A model generated the notes under the pieces. The model was given only the letters and a program-made list of their open reading frames with translations. It searched no databases and had not been told where the DNA came from. Positions 49,061-58,649 of a stretch of DNA of 64,000 nt are shown here, in pieces. Position numbers and translations under genes: made by a program. How positions within the stretch are numbered: the stretch's first letter is position 1; every line of letters starts with the position of its first letter. The DNA comes from Xanthomonas campestris pv. phormiicola (GTDB lineage Bacteria; Pseudomonadota; Gammaproteobacteria; Xanthomonadales; Xanthomonadaceae), in contig CP102593.1 in NCBI GenBank assembly GCA_025666215.1, positions 1,501,001 through 1,565,000 of the forward strand, read 5' to 3'.

Positions 49061-49627
49061 TTACTGCAGCAGCGACCGCAGCATCCACGCGTACTTCTCG
49101 TGGGTCTGCAGGCGCTGGGTCAGCATGTCCACCGACGGGTCGTCGCCGGCGGCGTCGGCGGTCTTGAGCGCCTTGCGCGCGGTGCGGCAAAGCGCCTCGT
49201 TGCCGACCACCAGCTGGCGCACCATCTCGCGCCAGTCGGCGCTGTCGCTCAGGCCCGGCTCTTCCGGGATCGAGGTCAGCGCGGCGTATTCCTTGTACGA
49301 ACCCGGCGCGTTGAAGCCCAGCGCGCGGATGCGCTCGGCGACGTCGTCCAGCGCCGCCCACTGCTCGGTGTACTGGGTCTCGAACATCAGGTGCAGCGAG
49401 TTGAACATGGACCCGGTCACGTTCCAATGGAAGTTGTGGGTCTTCAGGTACAGGGTGAACGCGTCGGCCATGAAGTGCGACAGGCCGTCGGCGATCTTCT
49501 TGCGGTCGCTGCCGCTGATCCCGATATCGATGTTGGGCGCGGACGGCGCCAGCGCCGCCAGCGGCGTGGTGGATGCGGCCTGCTTGGCGGGGCTCTTGGT
49601 CTTGCCGGGGGTCTTGCTCTTGGCCAT
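49061..49627 (-). CDS. dps: Dps-family DNA-protecting ferritin
   Basis: A 188-residue protein with a Lys/Ser/Ala-rich N-terminal tail of ~40 residues, then a ferritin-like four-helix core. LKTHNFHWNVTGSMFNSLHL and YTEQWAALDDVAERIRALG carry the intersubunit ferroxidase ligands (His, Asp, Glu). Dps proteins oxidise iron with peroxide and protect DNA in stress and stationary phase. The Lys-rich tail would bind DNA. AAGAGGA precedes the ATG. It is divergent from hrpA. Confidence 0.93.
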   Translation of the reverse strand: MAKSKTPGKTKSPAKQAASTTPLAALAPSAPNIDIGISGSDRKKIADGLSHFMADAFTLYLKTHNFHWNVTGSMFNSLHLMFETQYTEQWAALDDVAERIRALGFNAPGSYKEYAALTSIPEEPGLSDSADWREMVRQLVVGNEALCRTARKALKTADAAGDDPSVDMLTQRLQTHEKYAWMLRSLLQ

Positions 49628-49721
49628 CAGGAAATCCTCTTGAGGGGTTGGAAACGATATGGCGTCACAATAGACAGACTAAAGCATGCGCTGTTATTCA
49701 AAGTTCAACGGCCCCTGATTG

Positions 49722-52700
49722 ATGAGCACTATCGAAAAACACCTGGCCACCCGCCTGCGCGAGCGCCGCGCCGCGATCGACGCGGCGCTGACCCGCGACC
49801 GCGGCCGCCTGATGGGCCTATGGTCGCGCTGGCAGGCCGCGCCCGGCAATCCCGCATTGGAGGCGGCGTTCGAGCAGGCGCTGGGCCAGTCGCGGGCGCG
49901 CTGCGAGGCGCGCGCGGCGGCGGCACCGGCGATCACCCTGGACGACCAGTTGCCGATCGCGCGCGAGGCCGAGCGCATCGTCGCGCTGATCCGCGCGCAC
50001 CAGGTGGTGGTGATCGCCGGCGAGACCGGCTCGGGCAAGACCACCCAGCTGCCGAAGCTGTGCCTGGCCGCCGGCCGCGGCGCCGCCGGCATGATCGGCT
50101 GCACCCAGCCGCGGCGCCTGGCGGCGCGCGCGGTGGCCGCGCGCGTGGCCGAGGAACTGCGCACGCCGGTGGGCGGGGCGGTGGGCTTCCAGGTGCGCTT
50201 CAACGACCGGGTCGGCGAGGAGACCCGGATCAAGTTCATGACCGACGGCATCCTGCTGGCCGAGATCGCCAGCGACCGCTGGCTGTCCAGCTACGACACG
50301 ATCATCGTCGACGAGGCGCACGAGCGCAGCCTCAACATCGATTTCCTGCTCGGCTACCTCAAACAGCTGCTGCGCAAGCGCCCGGAGCTGAAGGTGATCG
50401 TGACCTCGGCGACGATCGACACCGCGCGCTTCGCCGAGCATTTCGACGGCGCGCCGGTGATCAGCGTCGAAGGCCGCACCTATCCGGTGGAAGTGCGCTA
50501 CCGGCCATTGGAAGAGCCGGGATTGGAGAGTGGGGATTCGGAAGCCCGGAATCCCGAACGCTCACGGCCATCCGCCGTTGCGAATCCCCAATCCCCAATC
50601 CCCAATCCCGGCCTCACGGTCAACGATGCGATCGTGGCCGCGGTGGACGAGATCACCCGGCTCGACCCGCGCGGCGACGTGCTGCTGTTCCTGCCCGGCG
50701 AGCGCGAGATCCGCGATGCGCACCAGGCGCTGGAGCGGCGCAAGTACCGCGAGACCGAGGTGCTGCCGCTGTACGCGCGGCTGTCCAACAGCGACCAGGA
50801 CCGGGTGTTCAATCCCGGCCCGCGGCGGCGCCTGGTGCTGGCCACCAACGTCGCCGAGACCTCGCTGACGGTGCCGCGGATCCGCTACGTGGTCGATCCC
50901 GGCTATGCGCGGGTCAAGCGCTACAGCCCGCGGCAGAAGCTGGACCGGCTGCACATCGAACCGATCTCGCAGGCCAGCGCCAACCAGCGCAAGGGCCGCT
51001 GCGGGCGCGTGGCCGAAGGCATCTGCTACCGGCTGTACGCCGAGGCCGATTTCCAGGCGCGGCCGGAATTCACCGATCCGGAGATCCGCCGTTCCAGCCT
51101 GGCGGGGGTGATCCTGCGCATGCTGCAACTGGGGCTGGGGCGGATCGAGGATTTCCCGTTCCTGGAGCCGCCGGACGAGCGCGCGGTCGCCGATGGCTGG
51201 CAGCAGCTGGTGGAACTGGGCGCGGTCGGCGAGGCCGACCGCCACGGCCTGCGCAAGCTCACCGAGATCGGCCGCAGGATGGCGCGGCTGCCGGTGGACG
51301 TGAAGCTGGCGCGGATGCTGGTGGCCGCGCAGCAGCACGGCTGCCTGCGGCCGATGCTGGTGATCGCCGCGTTCCTGGGCATCCAGGACCCGCGCGAGCG
51401 CCCGCCGGAAGCGCGCGAGGCGGCCGACAACGCGCATGCCAAATTCGCCGATGCGCGTTCGGAATTCGTCGGCATCCTGCGCCTGTGGGACGGCTACCGG
51501 CAGGCGCACGAGGAGCTGACCCAGTCCAGGCTGCGCGACTGGTGCGGGCGCCACTTCCTCGGCTTCCTGCGCATGCGCGAATGGCGCGAACTGCACCGCC
51601 AGCTGCATCTGCTGTGCGAGGAACTGGGCTGGAGCGAAGAGCCGGCGGCGGCCTCGCTGTTGCCGCTGCTGGCCGGTGCGGCGTCGCCGCCGCCGGCGCG
51701 CGATGCCGAGACCAGCGCGCGCGCCACGCGCGGGCAACTGCACCGTGCCGCGCGGCTGGCGCGCGAGGGCCGCAGCGAACCGGCTGCAGCGCCGTCGGTC
51801 GATGCCAGGCCCGCGCCGCCGGTGCACGACGCCGCCGACGCGCCACGTGCGAGCGAGCGCGAACGCGCCGCGGCCTACCAGGCCTTGCATCGCGCGCTGC
51901 TCGCCGGCCTGCCGACGCAGGTCGGCCAGCGCACCGAGAAGGGCGATTTCCTGGCGCCGCGGCAGCGCCGCTTCCTGCTGTTCCCCGGCTCCACGCTGGC
52001 GCGCAAGCCGCCGCCGTGGGTGCTGCCGGCCACGCTGCTGGACACACAGAAGGTGTGGGGCCTGACCAATGCCGCGGTCGAACCGGACTGGGTCATCGCC
52101 GAGCTGCCGCACCTGCTGGCGCGCAAGCATTTCGATCCGCACTGGTCGCGCGCGCAGGGGCAGGTGCTGGCCTCCGAGCAGATCAGCCTGTTCGGGCTGG
52201 TGCTGGCGCCGAAGAAGCCGGTGCACTATGGCCGCATCGACCCGCCCGGCGCGCATGAACTGTTCGTGCGCCAGGGCCTGGTGCCGGGCGAGATCAACAC
52301 CCGCGCCAGCTTCGTCGCCGACAACCAGAAGGTGCTGGCGCAGGCGCACGAGGAAGAGGCCAAGCTGCGCCGCGCCGGTATCGTCGCCGACGAGGACTGG
52401 CAGGCGCGCTGGTACCTGGACCGCATTCCCGGCGAGATCCATTCGGCGGCGGGCCTGGACGCGTGGTGGAAGGCGTTGCCGCCGGAGCAGCGGCGCACGC
52501 TGCAGTGGACGCTGACCGACCTGCTGCCCGGCGAAGGCAGCGAGGCCGACCGCTATCCGAAGTACTTCGCGCTCGGCGACGCGCGGCTGGCGCTGCACTA
52601 CAGGTTCGAACCGGGCGCGGCCGACGACGGCGTGACCCTGGAGGTGCCGCTGCACCTGCTCAACGCGCTGGACCCGGCGCGGCTGTCGTGGCTGGCGCCG

Positions 52701-53897
52701 GGCTTCGTCGCCGACAAGGCGGCGGCGCTGATCCGCAGCCTGCCCAAGGCGCTGCGGCGCAACTACGTGCCGGCGCCGGACTTCGCCCGCGCGTTCTATG
52801 AAGCCTTCCCGCAGCCCGGCGCCGACGACATCCGCGGCGAGCTGGCGCGCTTCCTGCAACGCGCCACCGGCGCGGCGCTGGCCGCGCTGGATTTCGACGA
52901 CAGCGCCCTGGAGCCGCACCTGCGCATGAACCTGCGCGTGCGCGACGAGGCCGGCAAGGTGCTGGCCGAGTCGCGCGACCTGGACGCGCTGCGCGCGCGT
53001 TTCGGCGATCGCGCCGGGCAGGCCTTCGCCGCGCGCGCCGGGCGCGAGATGGCCGCGGTCGGATTGCGCGAGTTTCCGTCCGCGCCGGTCCCGCTGCAGG
53101 TGCCCGGCGAGGCCGGCGTGCCGGCGTATCCGGCGCTGGTGGACGAAGGCGAGAGCGCGGCGCTGCGCATCTTCGCCGACCGCGCGCAGGCCGAGGCCGC
53201 GCATCCGCGCGGCGTGCGCCGCTTGCTGGAGATCGCGCTGGCCGACAAGGTCAAGCAGGCGCGCAAGCAATTGCCGGTGTCGCCGAAGACCGGGCTGCTG
53301 TACGCGGCGATCGAGTCGCAGGAGCGCTTGCGCGGCGACCTGGTGGATGCGGCATTGAACGCGCTGCTTGAGCAGGACCTGGACGCGATCCGCGACCCAG
53401 GCAGCTTCGCCCAGCGTCGCGATGCGGCAGGCAAGCAGCTGTTCGGCGAGGCGATGGAGCGGCTGAAGCTGGCCGAGGCGATCATGGGCGCGGCGGCGGA
53501 ACTGAAGCCGCAGCTGGAAGCGCCGCTGATGGGCTGGGCCAGCGGCAACCTCGACGACCTGCGCGCGCAGCTGGCGGCGCTGGTGCATCCGGGTTTCCTG
53601 CGCGAGACCCCGGCCACGGCACTGGCGCAGTTCCCGCGTTATCTGCGCGCGATGATCCTGCGTGCCGAACGCGCCAAGCGCGATCCGACGCGCGATCAGG
53701 CGCGGATGCTGGAACTGAAGCCGTTCGTCGACGCGCTGGCCGATGCCGCCGCGGCCGGGCGCAGCGGCGATCCGCAGTGGCAGGCGCTGCGCTGGGACCT
53801 GGAGGAATTGCGGGTGTCGCTGTTCGCGCAGGAACTGGGCGCCAAGCCCGGGATCTCGGCGAAGAAGCTGGCGCAGCGGGTGGCTGGAGTGCGGTGA
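49722..53897 (+). CDS. hrpA: ATP-dependent RNA helicase HrpA
   Basis: A 1391-residue DEAH-box helicase, slightly longer than the ~1300-residue E. coli protein. Walker A is GETGSGKTTQLPK (Gly100), DEAH is DEAHERSLNID (Asp197), then TSATIDTARFAEHF, HA2 and OB domains, and a C-terminal DUF3418 region. It unwinds RNA and helps ribosome quality control in E. coli. Residues ~266-297 (GLESGDSEARNPERS and on to NPQSPIPNPG) replace the usual short loop; they are encoded by a heptad inverted-repeat element inserted in frame between the helicase domains. The ATG at 49722 is chosen; a TTG at 49719 precedes it. Confidence 0.96.
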   Translation: MSTIEKHLATRLRERRAAIDAALTRDRGRLMGLWSRWQAAPGNPALEAAFEQALGQSRARCEARAAAAPAITLDDQLPIAREAERIVALIRAHQVVVIAGETGSGKTTQLPKLCLAAGRGAAGMIGCTQPRRLAARAVAARVAEELRTPVGGAVGFQVRFNDRVGEETRIKFMTDGILLAEIASDRWLSSYDTIIVDEAHERSLNIDFLLGYLKQLLRKRPELKVIVTSATIDTARFAEHFDGAPVISVEGRTYPVEVRYRPLEEPGLESGDSEARNPERSRPSAVANPQSPIPNPGLTVNDAIVAAVDEITRLDPRGDVLLFLPGEREIRDAHQALERRKYRETEVLPLYARLSNSDQDRVFNPGPRRRLVLATNVAETSLTVPRIRYVVDPGYARVKRYSPRQKLDRLHIEPISQASANQRKGRCGRVAEGICYRLYAEADFQARPEFTDPEIRRSSLAGVILRMLQLGLGRIEDFPFLEPPDERAVADGWQQLVELGAVGEADRHGLRKLTEIGRRMARLPVDVKLARMLVAAQQHGCLRPMLVIAAFLGIQDPRERPPEAREAADNAHAKFADARSEFVGILRLWDGYRQAHEELTQSRLRDWCGRHFLGFLRMREWRELHRQLHLLCEELGWSEEPAAASLLPLLAGAASPPPARDAETSARATRGQLHRAARLAREGRSEPAAAPSVDARPAPPVHDAADAPRASERERAAAYQALHRALLAGLPTQVGQRTEKGDFLAPRQRRFLLFPGSTLARKPPPWVLPATLLDTQKVWGLTNAAVEPDWVIAELPHLLARKHFDPHWSRAQGQVLASEQISLFGLVLAPKKPVHYGRIDPPGAHELFVRQGLVPGEINTRASFVADNQKVLAQAHEEEAKLRRAGIVADEDWQARWYLDRIPGEIHSAAGLDAWWKALPPEQRRTLQWTLTDLLPGEGSEADRYPKYFALGDARLALHYRFEPGAADDGVTLEVPLHLLNALDPARLSWLAPGFVADKAAALIRSLPKALRRNYVPAPDFARAFYEAFPQPGADDIRGELARFLQRATGAALAALDFDDSALEPHLRMNLRVRDEAGKVLAESRDLDALRARFGDRAGQAFAARAGREMAAVGLREFPSAPVPLQVPGEAGVPAYPALVDEGESAALRIFADRAQAEAAHPRGVRRLLEIALADKVKQARKQLPVSPKTGLLYAAIESQERLRGDLVDAALNALLEQDLDAIRDPGSFAQRRDAAGKQLFGEAMERLKLAEAIMGAAAELKPQLEAPLMGWASGNLDDLRAQLAALVHPGFLRETPATALAQFPRYLRAMILRAERAKRDPTRDQARMLELKPFVDALADAAAAGRSGDPQWQALRWDLEELRVSLFAQELGAKPGISAKKLAQRVAGVR
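50519..50609. repeat. Heptad inverted-repeat element 7 (inside hrpA)
   Basis: The left arm is GGGATTG, GAGAGTG, GGGATTC (50519-50539); the right arm is GAATCCC, CAATCCC, CAATCCC, CAATCCC (50582-50609). The arms are near-complementary. It is 91 bp, lies within the hrpA coding sequence and keeps the frame, encoding about 30 residues. It is the only copy within the body of a gene. Confidence 0.9.
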
Positions 53898-53900
53898 TTC

Positions 53901-53987
53901 GGGATTGGGGATTGGAGATTCGTAAAAGCGACTACGGATGCCTGATCGCACGCTTTGCGCTTTTACGAATCCCCAATCCCCAATCCC
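53901..53987. repeat. Heptad inverted-repeat element 8 (hrpA-clc)
   Basis: The left arm is GGGATTG, GGGATTG, GAGATTC then GTAAAAGCG; the right arm is CGCTTTTAC then GAATCCC, CAATCCC, CAATCCC. The 30-base arms pair with a single mismatch (one G-A in the third heptamer) and enclose a 27-bp loop. It lies four bases after the hrpA stop, between two converging genes, so as RNA it forms a strong hairpin for both. Confidence 0.92.
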
Positions 53988-53997
53988 GGCCCCTAAC

Positions 53998-55779
53998 TCA
54001 ATCGTCGACGCGTTCGCCCATCAGCTCGCGCTGGCGCTTGTCCAGTTCCTCGGCGTAGCGCTTGCGCACGAAGCTCTCGGTCAGCACGCCGAGTACCTTG
54101 CCGTGGTCGTCGACCACCGCCAGTTCGTCGCTCTGGGTCAGGTCGAACTGGCGCATCGCGGTGACCACGTCGGTCTCGGCGCGCAGCGCCACGTCGCGGT
54201 TGCCGGCATAGTCGACGATCGCCGCGTCGGCGCTCACGCCATCGGCATAGGCCGCGGCCAGCGTCACCAGCCCGGCGTAGTGGCCGTGCTCGTCCTCCAG
54301 CACCACGCGCACGCCCGAGCCGAGCGGGAAACGGTGGCGGAACTCGGCCACCGAGGTGGTGGCGGCGAGCGGCTGCACGTCCTTGCGCATCATCCGTCCG
54401 GCGCTCAGGTGCTTGACCCAGCCCACGTCGCGCGCGCTCTTGATGGTCTCGCCGCGCAGGTGCAGGCGCCAGGTCGAGAACGAATAGCCGAACACCTGGC
54501 GCACGATGGTGTTGGCCACCAGCACCGCCACCATCACCGCGCTGGCCAGCACGAAATCGTGGGTGCCCTCGAGCACCAGCATCGCCATCGTCATCGGTGC
54601 GCCGACCACCGCCGCGGCCAGCGCGGCCATGCCCGCCAGCGACGCGGCGGTGCCGTCGACCAGGGCCATGCCGGTGCCCAGGTTCAACAGGCCGGCGAAC
54701 AGGCCGCCGACCAGCGAGCCCATGAACAGCGAGGCGAAGAACAGCCCGCCGCGAAAGCCGAAACCCAACGAAATGCCGGAGGCCAGACACTTGAGCAGCA
54801 ACAGCACGCCCAGCCATTGCAGCGAGGTCGGGCTGGTCAGGTCCAGGTGCAGCGCGCCGTGTCCGGAGGAGAGCACCTGCGGGGTGATCAGCGCCAGCGG
54901 GATCAGCATCAGGCCGCCGGCCACCGGCCGCGCCCAGCGCGGCAGCGGGCTGCGGTTGACCGCCTGCTCGATCGCCCCGACCAGGCGCATCACCGCCACC
55001 GCCAGCAGCGCGCAGATCGCGCCGAGCAGCGCGTACAGCAGGTAGTCGCGCGCTTCCAGCGCGGACGCCGCCGAGGCCGGCAGCAGGTACGGCTGCACGC
55101 CGGCGGCCTGGGCCACGAACACCGCGCCCAGCGAGGCCACCGCCACCGGCGCCAGCGCCGAGGGCGAGTACGCGCCGATCACGATCTCGAACGCGTAGAA
55201 CGCGCCGGCCAGCGGCGCGCCGAACGCGGCGGCGATGGCGGCGCCGGCGCCGGCGCCGACCAGGGTGCGGATGTCGGCGCGGCGCAGGCGCAGGATCCGC
55301 CCCAGGTGCGAACCGCTGCCCGCGCCCATCTGCGTGTACGCCGCCTCCAGCCCGACCGAGGCGCCGCAGCCGTTGGACAGCAGGGTCTGCGCGGACACGA
55401 TCAGGTTGTCGCGCATCGACATGCGCCCGCCGTACAGCGCGTTGGCTTCGACCGCATCGATCAGCTGGCGCTTGCGCGCGCGCGCGGCCATGCCGAGCAG
55501 GCCGACCAGCAGCCCGCCCAGCGGCAGCACCAGCAACTGGCCCAGGCTCAGTTCGGGCATCGCGCTGAGCCGGGCGTCGGCATCCAGGCCGAACAGCCAG
55601 GCCTGCGCGCCGTGGGCGAGGCCGCTCTGCAACAGGGTCAGCAGGCCGGCGACCAGGCCGACCAGCAGGGCCAGCGCGATGAACCAGACGTCGCTGGCGC
55701 GGAAGCGCCGGCGCAGCACGTCAGCGAGGCTGTGCGAGGCGTCGGCCAGGCCCAGCCGCGGATGCTGGCGCAGGTGCAT
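53998..55779 (-). CDS. CLC-family chloride channel with CBS domains
   Basis: A 593-residue inner-membrane protein of the CLC family. About 11-12 helices precede residue 430, with selectivity-filter segments GCGASVGLEAAYTQMGAG (a GREGP-like variant), GFRGGLFFASLFMG and a later helix pair. The C-terminal ~150 residues hold two CBS domains. It resembles the bacterial ClcB/voltage-gated chloride channel group. Whether it is a Cl-/H+ exchanger or a channel is uncertain because the gating glutamate is displaced. It begins nine bases after the secreted protein gene, so the two are probably co-transcribed. Confidence 0.88.
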   Translation of the reverse strand: MHLRQHPRLGLADASHSLADVLRRRFRASDVWFIALALLVGLVAGLLTLLQSGLAHGAQAWLFGLDADARLSAMPELSLGQLLVLPLGGLLVGLLGMAARARKRQLIDAVEANALYGGRMSMRDNLIVSAQTLLSNGCGASVGLEAAYTQMGAGSGSHLGRILRLRRADIRTLVGAGAGAAIAAAFGAPLAGAFYAFEIVIGAYSPSALAPVAVASLGAVFVAQAAGVQPYLLPASAASALEARDYLLYALLGAICALLAVAVMRLVGAIEQAVNRSPLPRWARPVAGGLMLIPLALITPQVLSSGHGALHLDLTSPTSLQWLGVLLLLKCLASGISLGFGFRGGLFFASLFMGSLVGGLFAGLLNLGTGMALVDGTAASLAGMAALAAAVVGAPMTMAMLVLEGTHDFVLASAVMVAVLVANTIVRQVFGYSFSTWRLHLRGETIKSARDVGWVKHLSAGRMMRKDVQPLAATTSVAEFRHRFPLGSGVRVVLEDEHGHYAGLVTLAAAYADGVSADAAIVDYAGNRDVALRAETDVVTAMRQFDLTQSDELAVVDDHGKVLGVLTESFVRKRYAEELDKRQRELMGERVDD

Positions 55780-55788
55780 GGCGGGCGG

Positions 55789-56301
55789 TTACTTGATGCG
55801 ACGGACTTTGGCGCGTGTGTTGTAGGTGTCGATCTGCATGTACCACACGCCCATGATTCCCGGGGTGATCTTCACCTTGGGCGCGTTGCGGCGCACGCTG
55901 GCCAGGCTGGCCGCCTCGGTCTGCTCCCATTCCTGGCCGTTGGCCAGCACGTAGCGGCGGCCCTTGGAGAAACCGGTGAACTCGCCGACCAGGGTGCTTT
56001 CGATCGGCTCCTGGCTGCCGAAGTCGAAGAAGCCGCGGTTCTTCACGATCACTTCCTGGCGGCCTTCCTCCTTGGCCTTCTCCAGCGCCACCGCGGTCTC
56101 CTTGGCGACCTTGCCCTGCAGCCAGTCGTTCAGCGCGGTCAGCTCCTGCGGGGACAGCTTGTCGAGCCCGGCGGCCTTGAACTCCTGCGCCGACATCTGC
56201 GTCTGCAGGTCGCCGGCGACGGTGCGCTGGGCGGCGGCGGGAGCGGCGCACACGGCGAGCGCCGCGCACAGGACCAGGGGAGTGAGGCGCGCAAGCAGCA
56301 T
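55789..56301 (-). CDS. Secreted protein, unknown, in operon with CLC gene
   Basis: A 170-residue precursor with a signal peptide ending APAAAQ. The first half is Glu/Lys-rich and helical (MSAQEFKAAGLDKLSPQELT); the second (EPIESTLVGEFTGFSKGRRY and WEQTEAASL) looks like a small beta-barrel or SH3-like fold. I recognise no named family. It precedes the chloride channel gene by nine bases on the same strand, suggesting joint expression. Confidence 0.7.
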   Translation of the reverse strand: MLLARLTPLVLCAALAVCAAPAAAQRTVAGDLQTQMSAQEFKAAGLDKLSPQELTALNDWLQGKVAKETAVALEKAKEEGRQEVIVKNRGFFDFGSQEPIESTLVGEFTGFSKGRRYVLANGQEWEQTEAASLASVRRNAPKVKITPGIMGVWYMQIDTYNTRAKVRRIK

Positions 56302-56481
56302 GGCGGGATCCGGGCAGTGGGATGCGACGTAGTGTAGTCGCAAGACGTGGCGCGGGTGCTGGGCGGCAGATGCCTGCCGGTGCGCTGCCGCTGCGGTCAT
56401 GCCCGGCTGTGCGACATCAGTGCCGCCATCGTCGCCATCGCCGCGGCACGCGGTTGGCCGGCGCAGATGCCCGGCCGGCGA

Positions 56482-57603
56482 TCAGCCCGCGCTGGGCTCG
56501 GTTTCCGCTTGTGGCCGCGCCGGGCGCCGGTACACGAACGCCGGCGCCGCGTCGGCCGCCTCGCGCTGCGCCAGCGCCTGCAGCGCGGCATGCTCGGGCG
56601 CGCGCTCGCAGACCGGGTCCAGCGTGGCCGCGTCGCCGCTCAGCGCCAACGCCTGGCAACGGCAGCCGCCCCAGTCGATCTCGCGTTTCGGACAGCCCTG
56701 GCACACCTCCGGCATCCATGCGGTGCCGCGGTAGCGGGCGAACGCCTCGCCGTCCTGCCAGATCGCCGCCAGCGGCCGCTCGCGCAGGTTTTCGAACACC
56801 ATGTCCGGCAAGGTCTCGGCGGCGTGGCAGGGCAGCACGTCGCCGCGCGGGGAGATGTTGACGAAGCGCTGGCCCCAGCCGCCCATGCACGCCTTGGGCC
56901 GGTGCGCGTAGTAGTCGGGGGTGACGAAATCGATGGTCAGCCGGTCGCCCAGTCGTTCGCGTGCCGCGGTCACCGCGACCACGGTGGCGTCGATCTGCGC
57001 GCGGCTGGGCATCAGCGCGGCGCGGTTGCGCAGGCCCCAGCCGTAGTACTGGGTGTGCGCCACTTCCAGGCGCTCGGCGCCCAGTTCCAGCGCCAGCTCG
57101 ATCATCGCCGGCACCCGTTCGGCGTTGTGGCGGTGGATCACCGCGTTGATCGTCAACGGCAGCTGCAGCGCGCGTACCGCGGCGGCGAACTCGCGCTTTT
57201 TTGCAAGACTGCCGCGGTAGCCGGCGATGCGGTCGGCGCCGGCCGCGTCGGCGTCCTGCACGCTCAGCTGCACGTGCTCCAGCCCGGCGGCGGCCAGTTG
57301 CGCCAGCATCGGCGCGCCGCCGGCCACGCCGGAGGTGATGAGGTTGCTGTACAGGCCCAGCGCGCGCGCATGCGCGACCAGCTCGGGCAGGTCCTTGCGC
57401 AGCATCGGCTCGCCGCCGGAGAAATGCGCCTGCAGCACGCCCATTGCCGCGGCCTGGTCCAGCGCCGAGCGCCAGCCGGCGCTGTCCATCTCTTCGCGCA
57501 GGCCGGCCAGCGCGATCGGATTGGAGCAGTACGGGCAGGCCAGCGGGCAGCGGTGGGTCAGCTCGAGCAGCAGCGACAGCGGCGGCGGTACGCGGATGCT
57601 CAT
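56482..57603 (-). CDS. pqqE: PQQ synthesis radical-SAM enzyme PqqE
   Basis: A 373-residue radical-SAM protein. CPLACPYC (residues 19-26) is the SAM [4Fe-4S] motif, FSGGEPMLR the SAM-binding segment, and the C-terminal SPASM region holds several cysteines ([28 protein letters not shown]). PqqE links Glu and Tyr of the PqqA peptide, the first step of PQQ. It overlaps pqqD as ATGA at 57600-57603. Confidence 0.96.
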   Translation of the reverse strand: MSIRVPPPLSLLLELTHRCPLACPYCSNPIALAGLREEMDSAGWRSALDQAAAMGVLQAHFSGGEPMLRKDLPELVAHARALGLYSNLITSGVAGGAPMLAQLAAAGLEHVQLSVQDADAAGADRIAGYRGSLAKKREFAAAVRALQLPLTINAVIHRHNAERVPAMIELALELGAERLEVAHTQYYGWGLRNRAALMPSRAQIDATVVAVTAARERLGDRLTIDFVTPDYYAHRPKACMGGWGQRFVNISPRGDVLPCHAAETLPDMVFENLRERPLAAIWQDGEAFARYRGTAWMPEVCQGCPKREIDWGGCRCQALALSGDAATLDPVCERAPEHAALQALAQREAADAAPAFVYRRPARPQAETEPSAG

Positions 57604-57878
57604 GCGCGCAGCAGGCGCTTGCCGTGCAGGTCCGCGGCCAGCTCGAGCACGTCGTGCTCGACCTCGGCCGGGTCCGCATCGAACTCGGCGGCCAGGTCCG
57701 CGGCGATCGCCGCCAGCGAGCGCACGCCGTCGCAGCGCGACACGATCGCATGCGCGATCTCGTCCAGTTCGATCACCCGTTCCGGCGCCAGCAGCACCCA
57801 TTGCGCACGGGTGCGATCGTGCTGCAGGCGCACGCCGGCGGCCAGGCGCGGGCAGCTGGCGGACGCCAGTGCGCTCAT
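57600..57878 (-). CDS. pqqD: PQQ synthesis peptide chaperone PqqD
   Basis: A 92-residue protein of the RiPP-recognition-element family that binds PqqA and presents it to PqqE. The typical [20 protein letters not shown] and [17 protein letters not shown] are present. The ATG at 57878 is within four bases of the pqqC stop, so pqqC, pqqD and pqqE are translationally linked. Confidence 0.94.
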   Translation of the reverse strand: MSALASASCPRLAAGVRLQHDRTRAQWVLLAPERVIELDEIAHAIVSRCDGVRSLAAIAADLAAEFDADPAEVEHDVLELAADLHGKRLLRA

Positions 57879-58624
57879 GCCAGTTCCTGCGCCGGCGCAG
57901 TGGCGACGAACGCCTCCGGCCAGGCCACGCCGGGCTGCACGTAGGCGAAGTGCAGCGCGTCCAGCTGCGACCACAGCACGCCGCACTTGAAACGCAGCGC
58001 GTCCTGCACCAACTGCTGCTTCTCCAGCGTGTCGGCGTGGCGCTTGACGTAGTCCAGGGCGAAGTCCGAATCGCGTGGCGCCTCGTGCAGGCGGTGCTCG
58101 AAATACGCCAGCGCCTCGCGCGAGACGAAATCGTAGTGCTGCAGCATGCCGGCCACGCGGTGGCCGATGATGCCCGGCGCGAACAGCTCGGTCAGCGACG
58201 AGGCGATCGCCTCCAGCAGGCTCTTCTCGCGCACGAAGTGCAGGTAGGCCTGCACCGCGAAGCGGGTGCCGGGCAGCAGGGCGCGGCCGGACTGCACCAG
58301 CTCGCGGTCCAGGCCCAACGCGTCGGTCAGGTGCAGCCAGCGCGCGATGCCGCCTTCGCCCTCGGCGCTGCCGTCGTGGTCGACGATGCGCTGGCGCCAG
58401 ATCCGGCGCAGCGCCGGATCGTCCATCCGCGCCAGGATCGCGGCGTCCTTCAGCGGGATGCAGCGCTGGTACTCGTAGCGGTTCAGCGCCCAGGCCTGGA
58501 CCTGGCCGCGGTCGAGCCGGCCGCTGTGCAGCAGCGCGTGGAACGGGTGCCGGTCGTGGTACAGGCGCGCGCCGATCGCGCGCAGTTCGGCTTCCAGCTG
58601 GTCGGGGCTCAGCAATGCGCTCAC
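57875..58624 (-). CDS. pqqC: PQQ synthase PqqC
   Basis: A 249-residue cofactor-free oxidase that completes [24 protein letters not shown] and the [15 protein letters not shown] segments are conserved. The start is GTG 58624 or TTG 58630; neither has a good ribosome site, and the pqqB stop is ~25 bases upstream, so translation may depend on pqqB. Two TGTTCACAGG direct repeats occupy that gap. Confidence 0.95.
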   Translation of the reverse strand: MSALLSPDQLEAELRAIGARLYHDRHPFHALLHSGRLDRGQVQAWALNRYEYQRCIPLKDAAILARMDDPALRRIWRQRIVDHDGSAEGEGGIARWLHLTDALGLDRELVQSGRALLPGTRFAVQAYLHFVREKSLLEAIASSLTELFAPGIIGHRVAGMLQHYDFVSREALAYFEHRLHEAPRDSDFALDYVKRHADTLEKQQLVQDALRFKCGVLWSQLDALHFAYVQPGVAWPEAFVATAPAQELA

Positions 58625-58649
58625 GGGCAAATGTTCACAGGCGGATTGT

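Noticed and set aside
49049..52258. Long plus-strand frame over dps and part of hrpA
   Set aside because: It crosses dps on the other strand and reads hrpA out of frame; no domains.
50562..53951. 1129-codon minus-strand frame over hrpA
   Set aside because: Antisense shadow of a recognised helicase.
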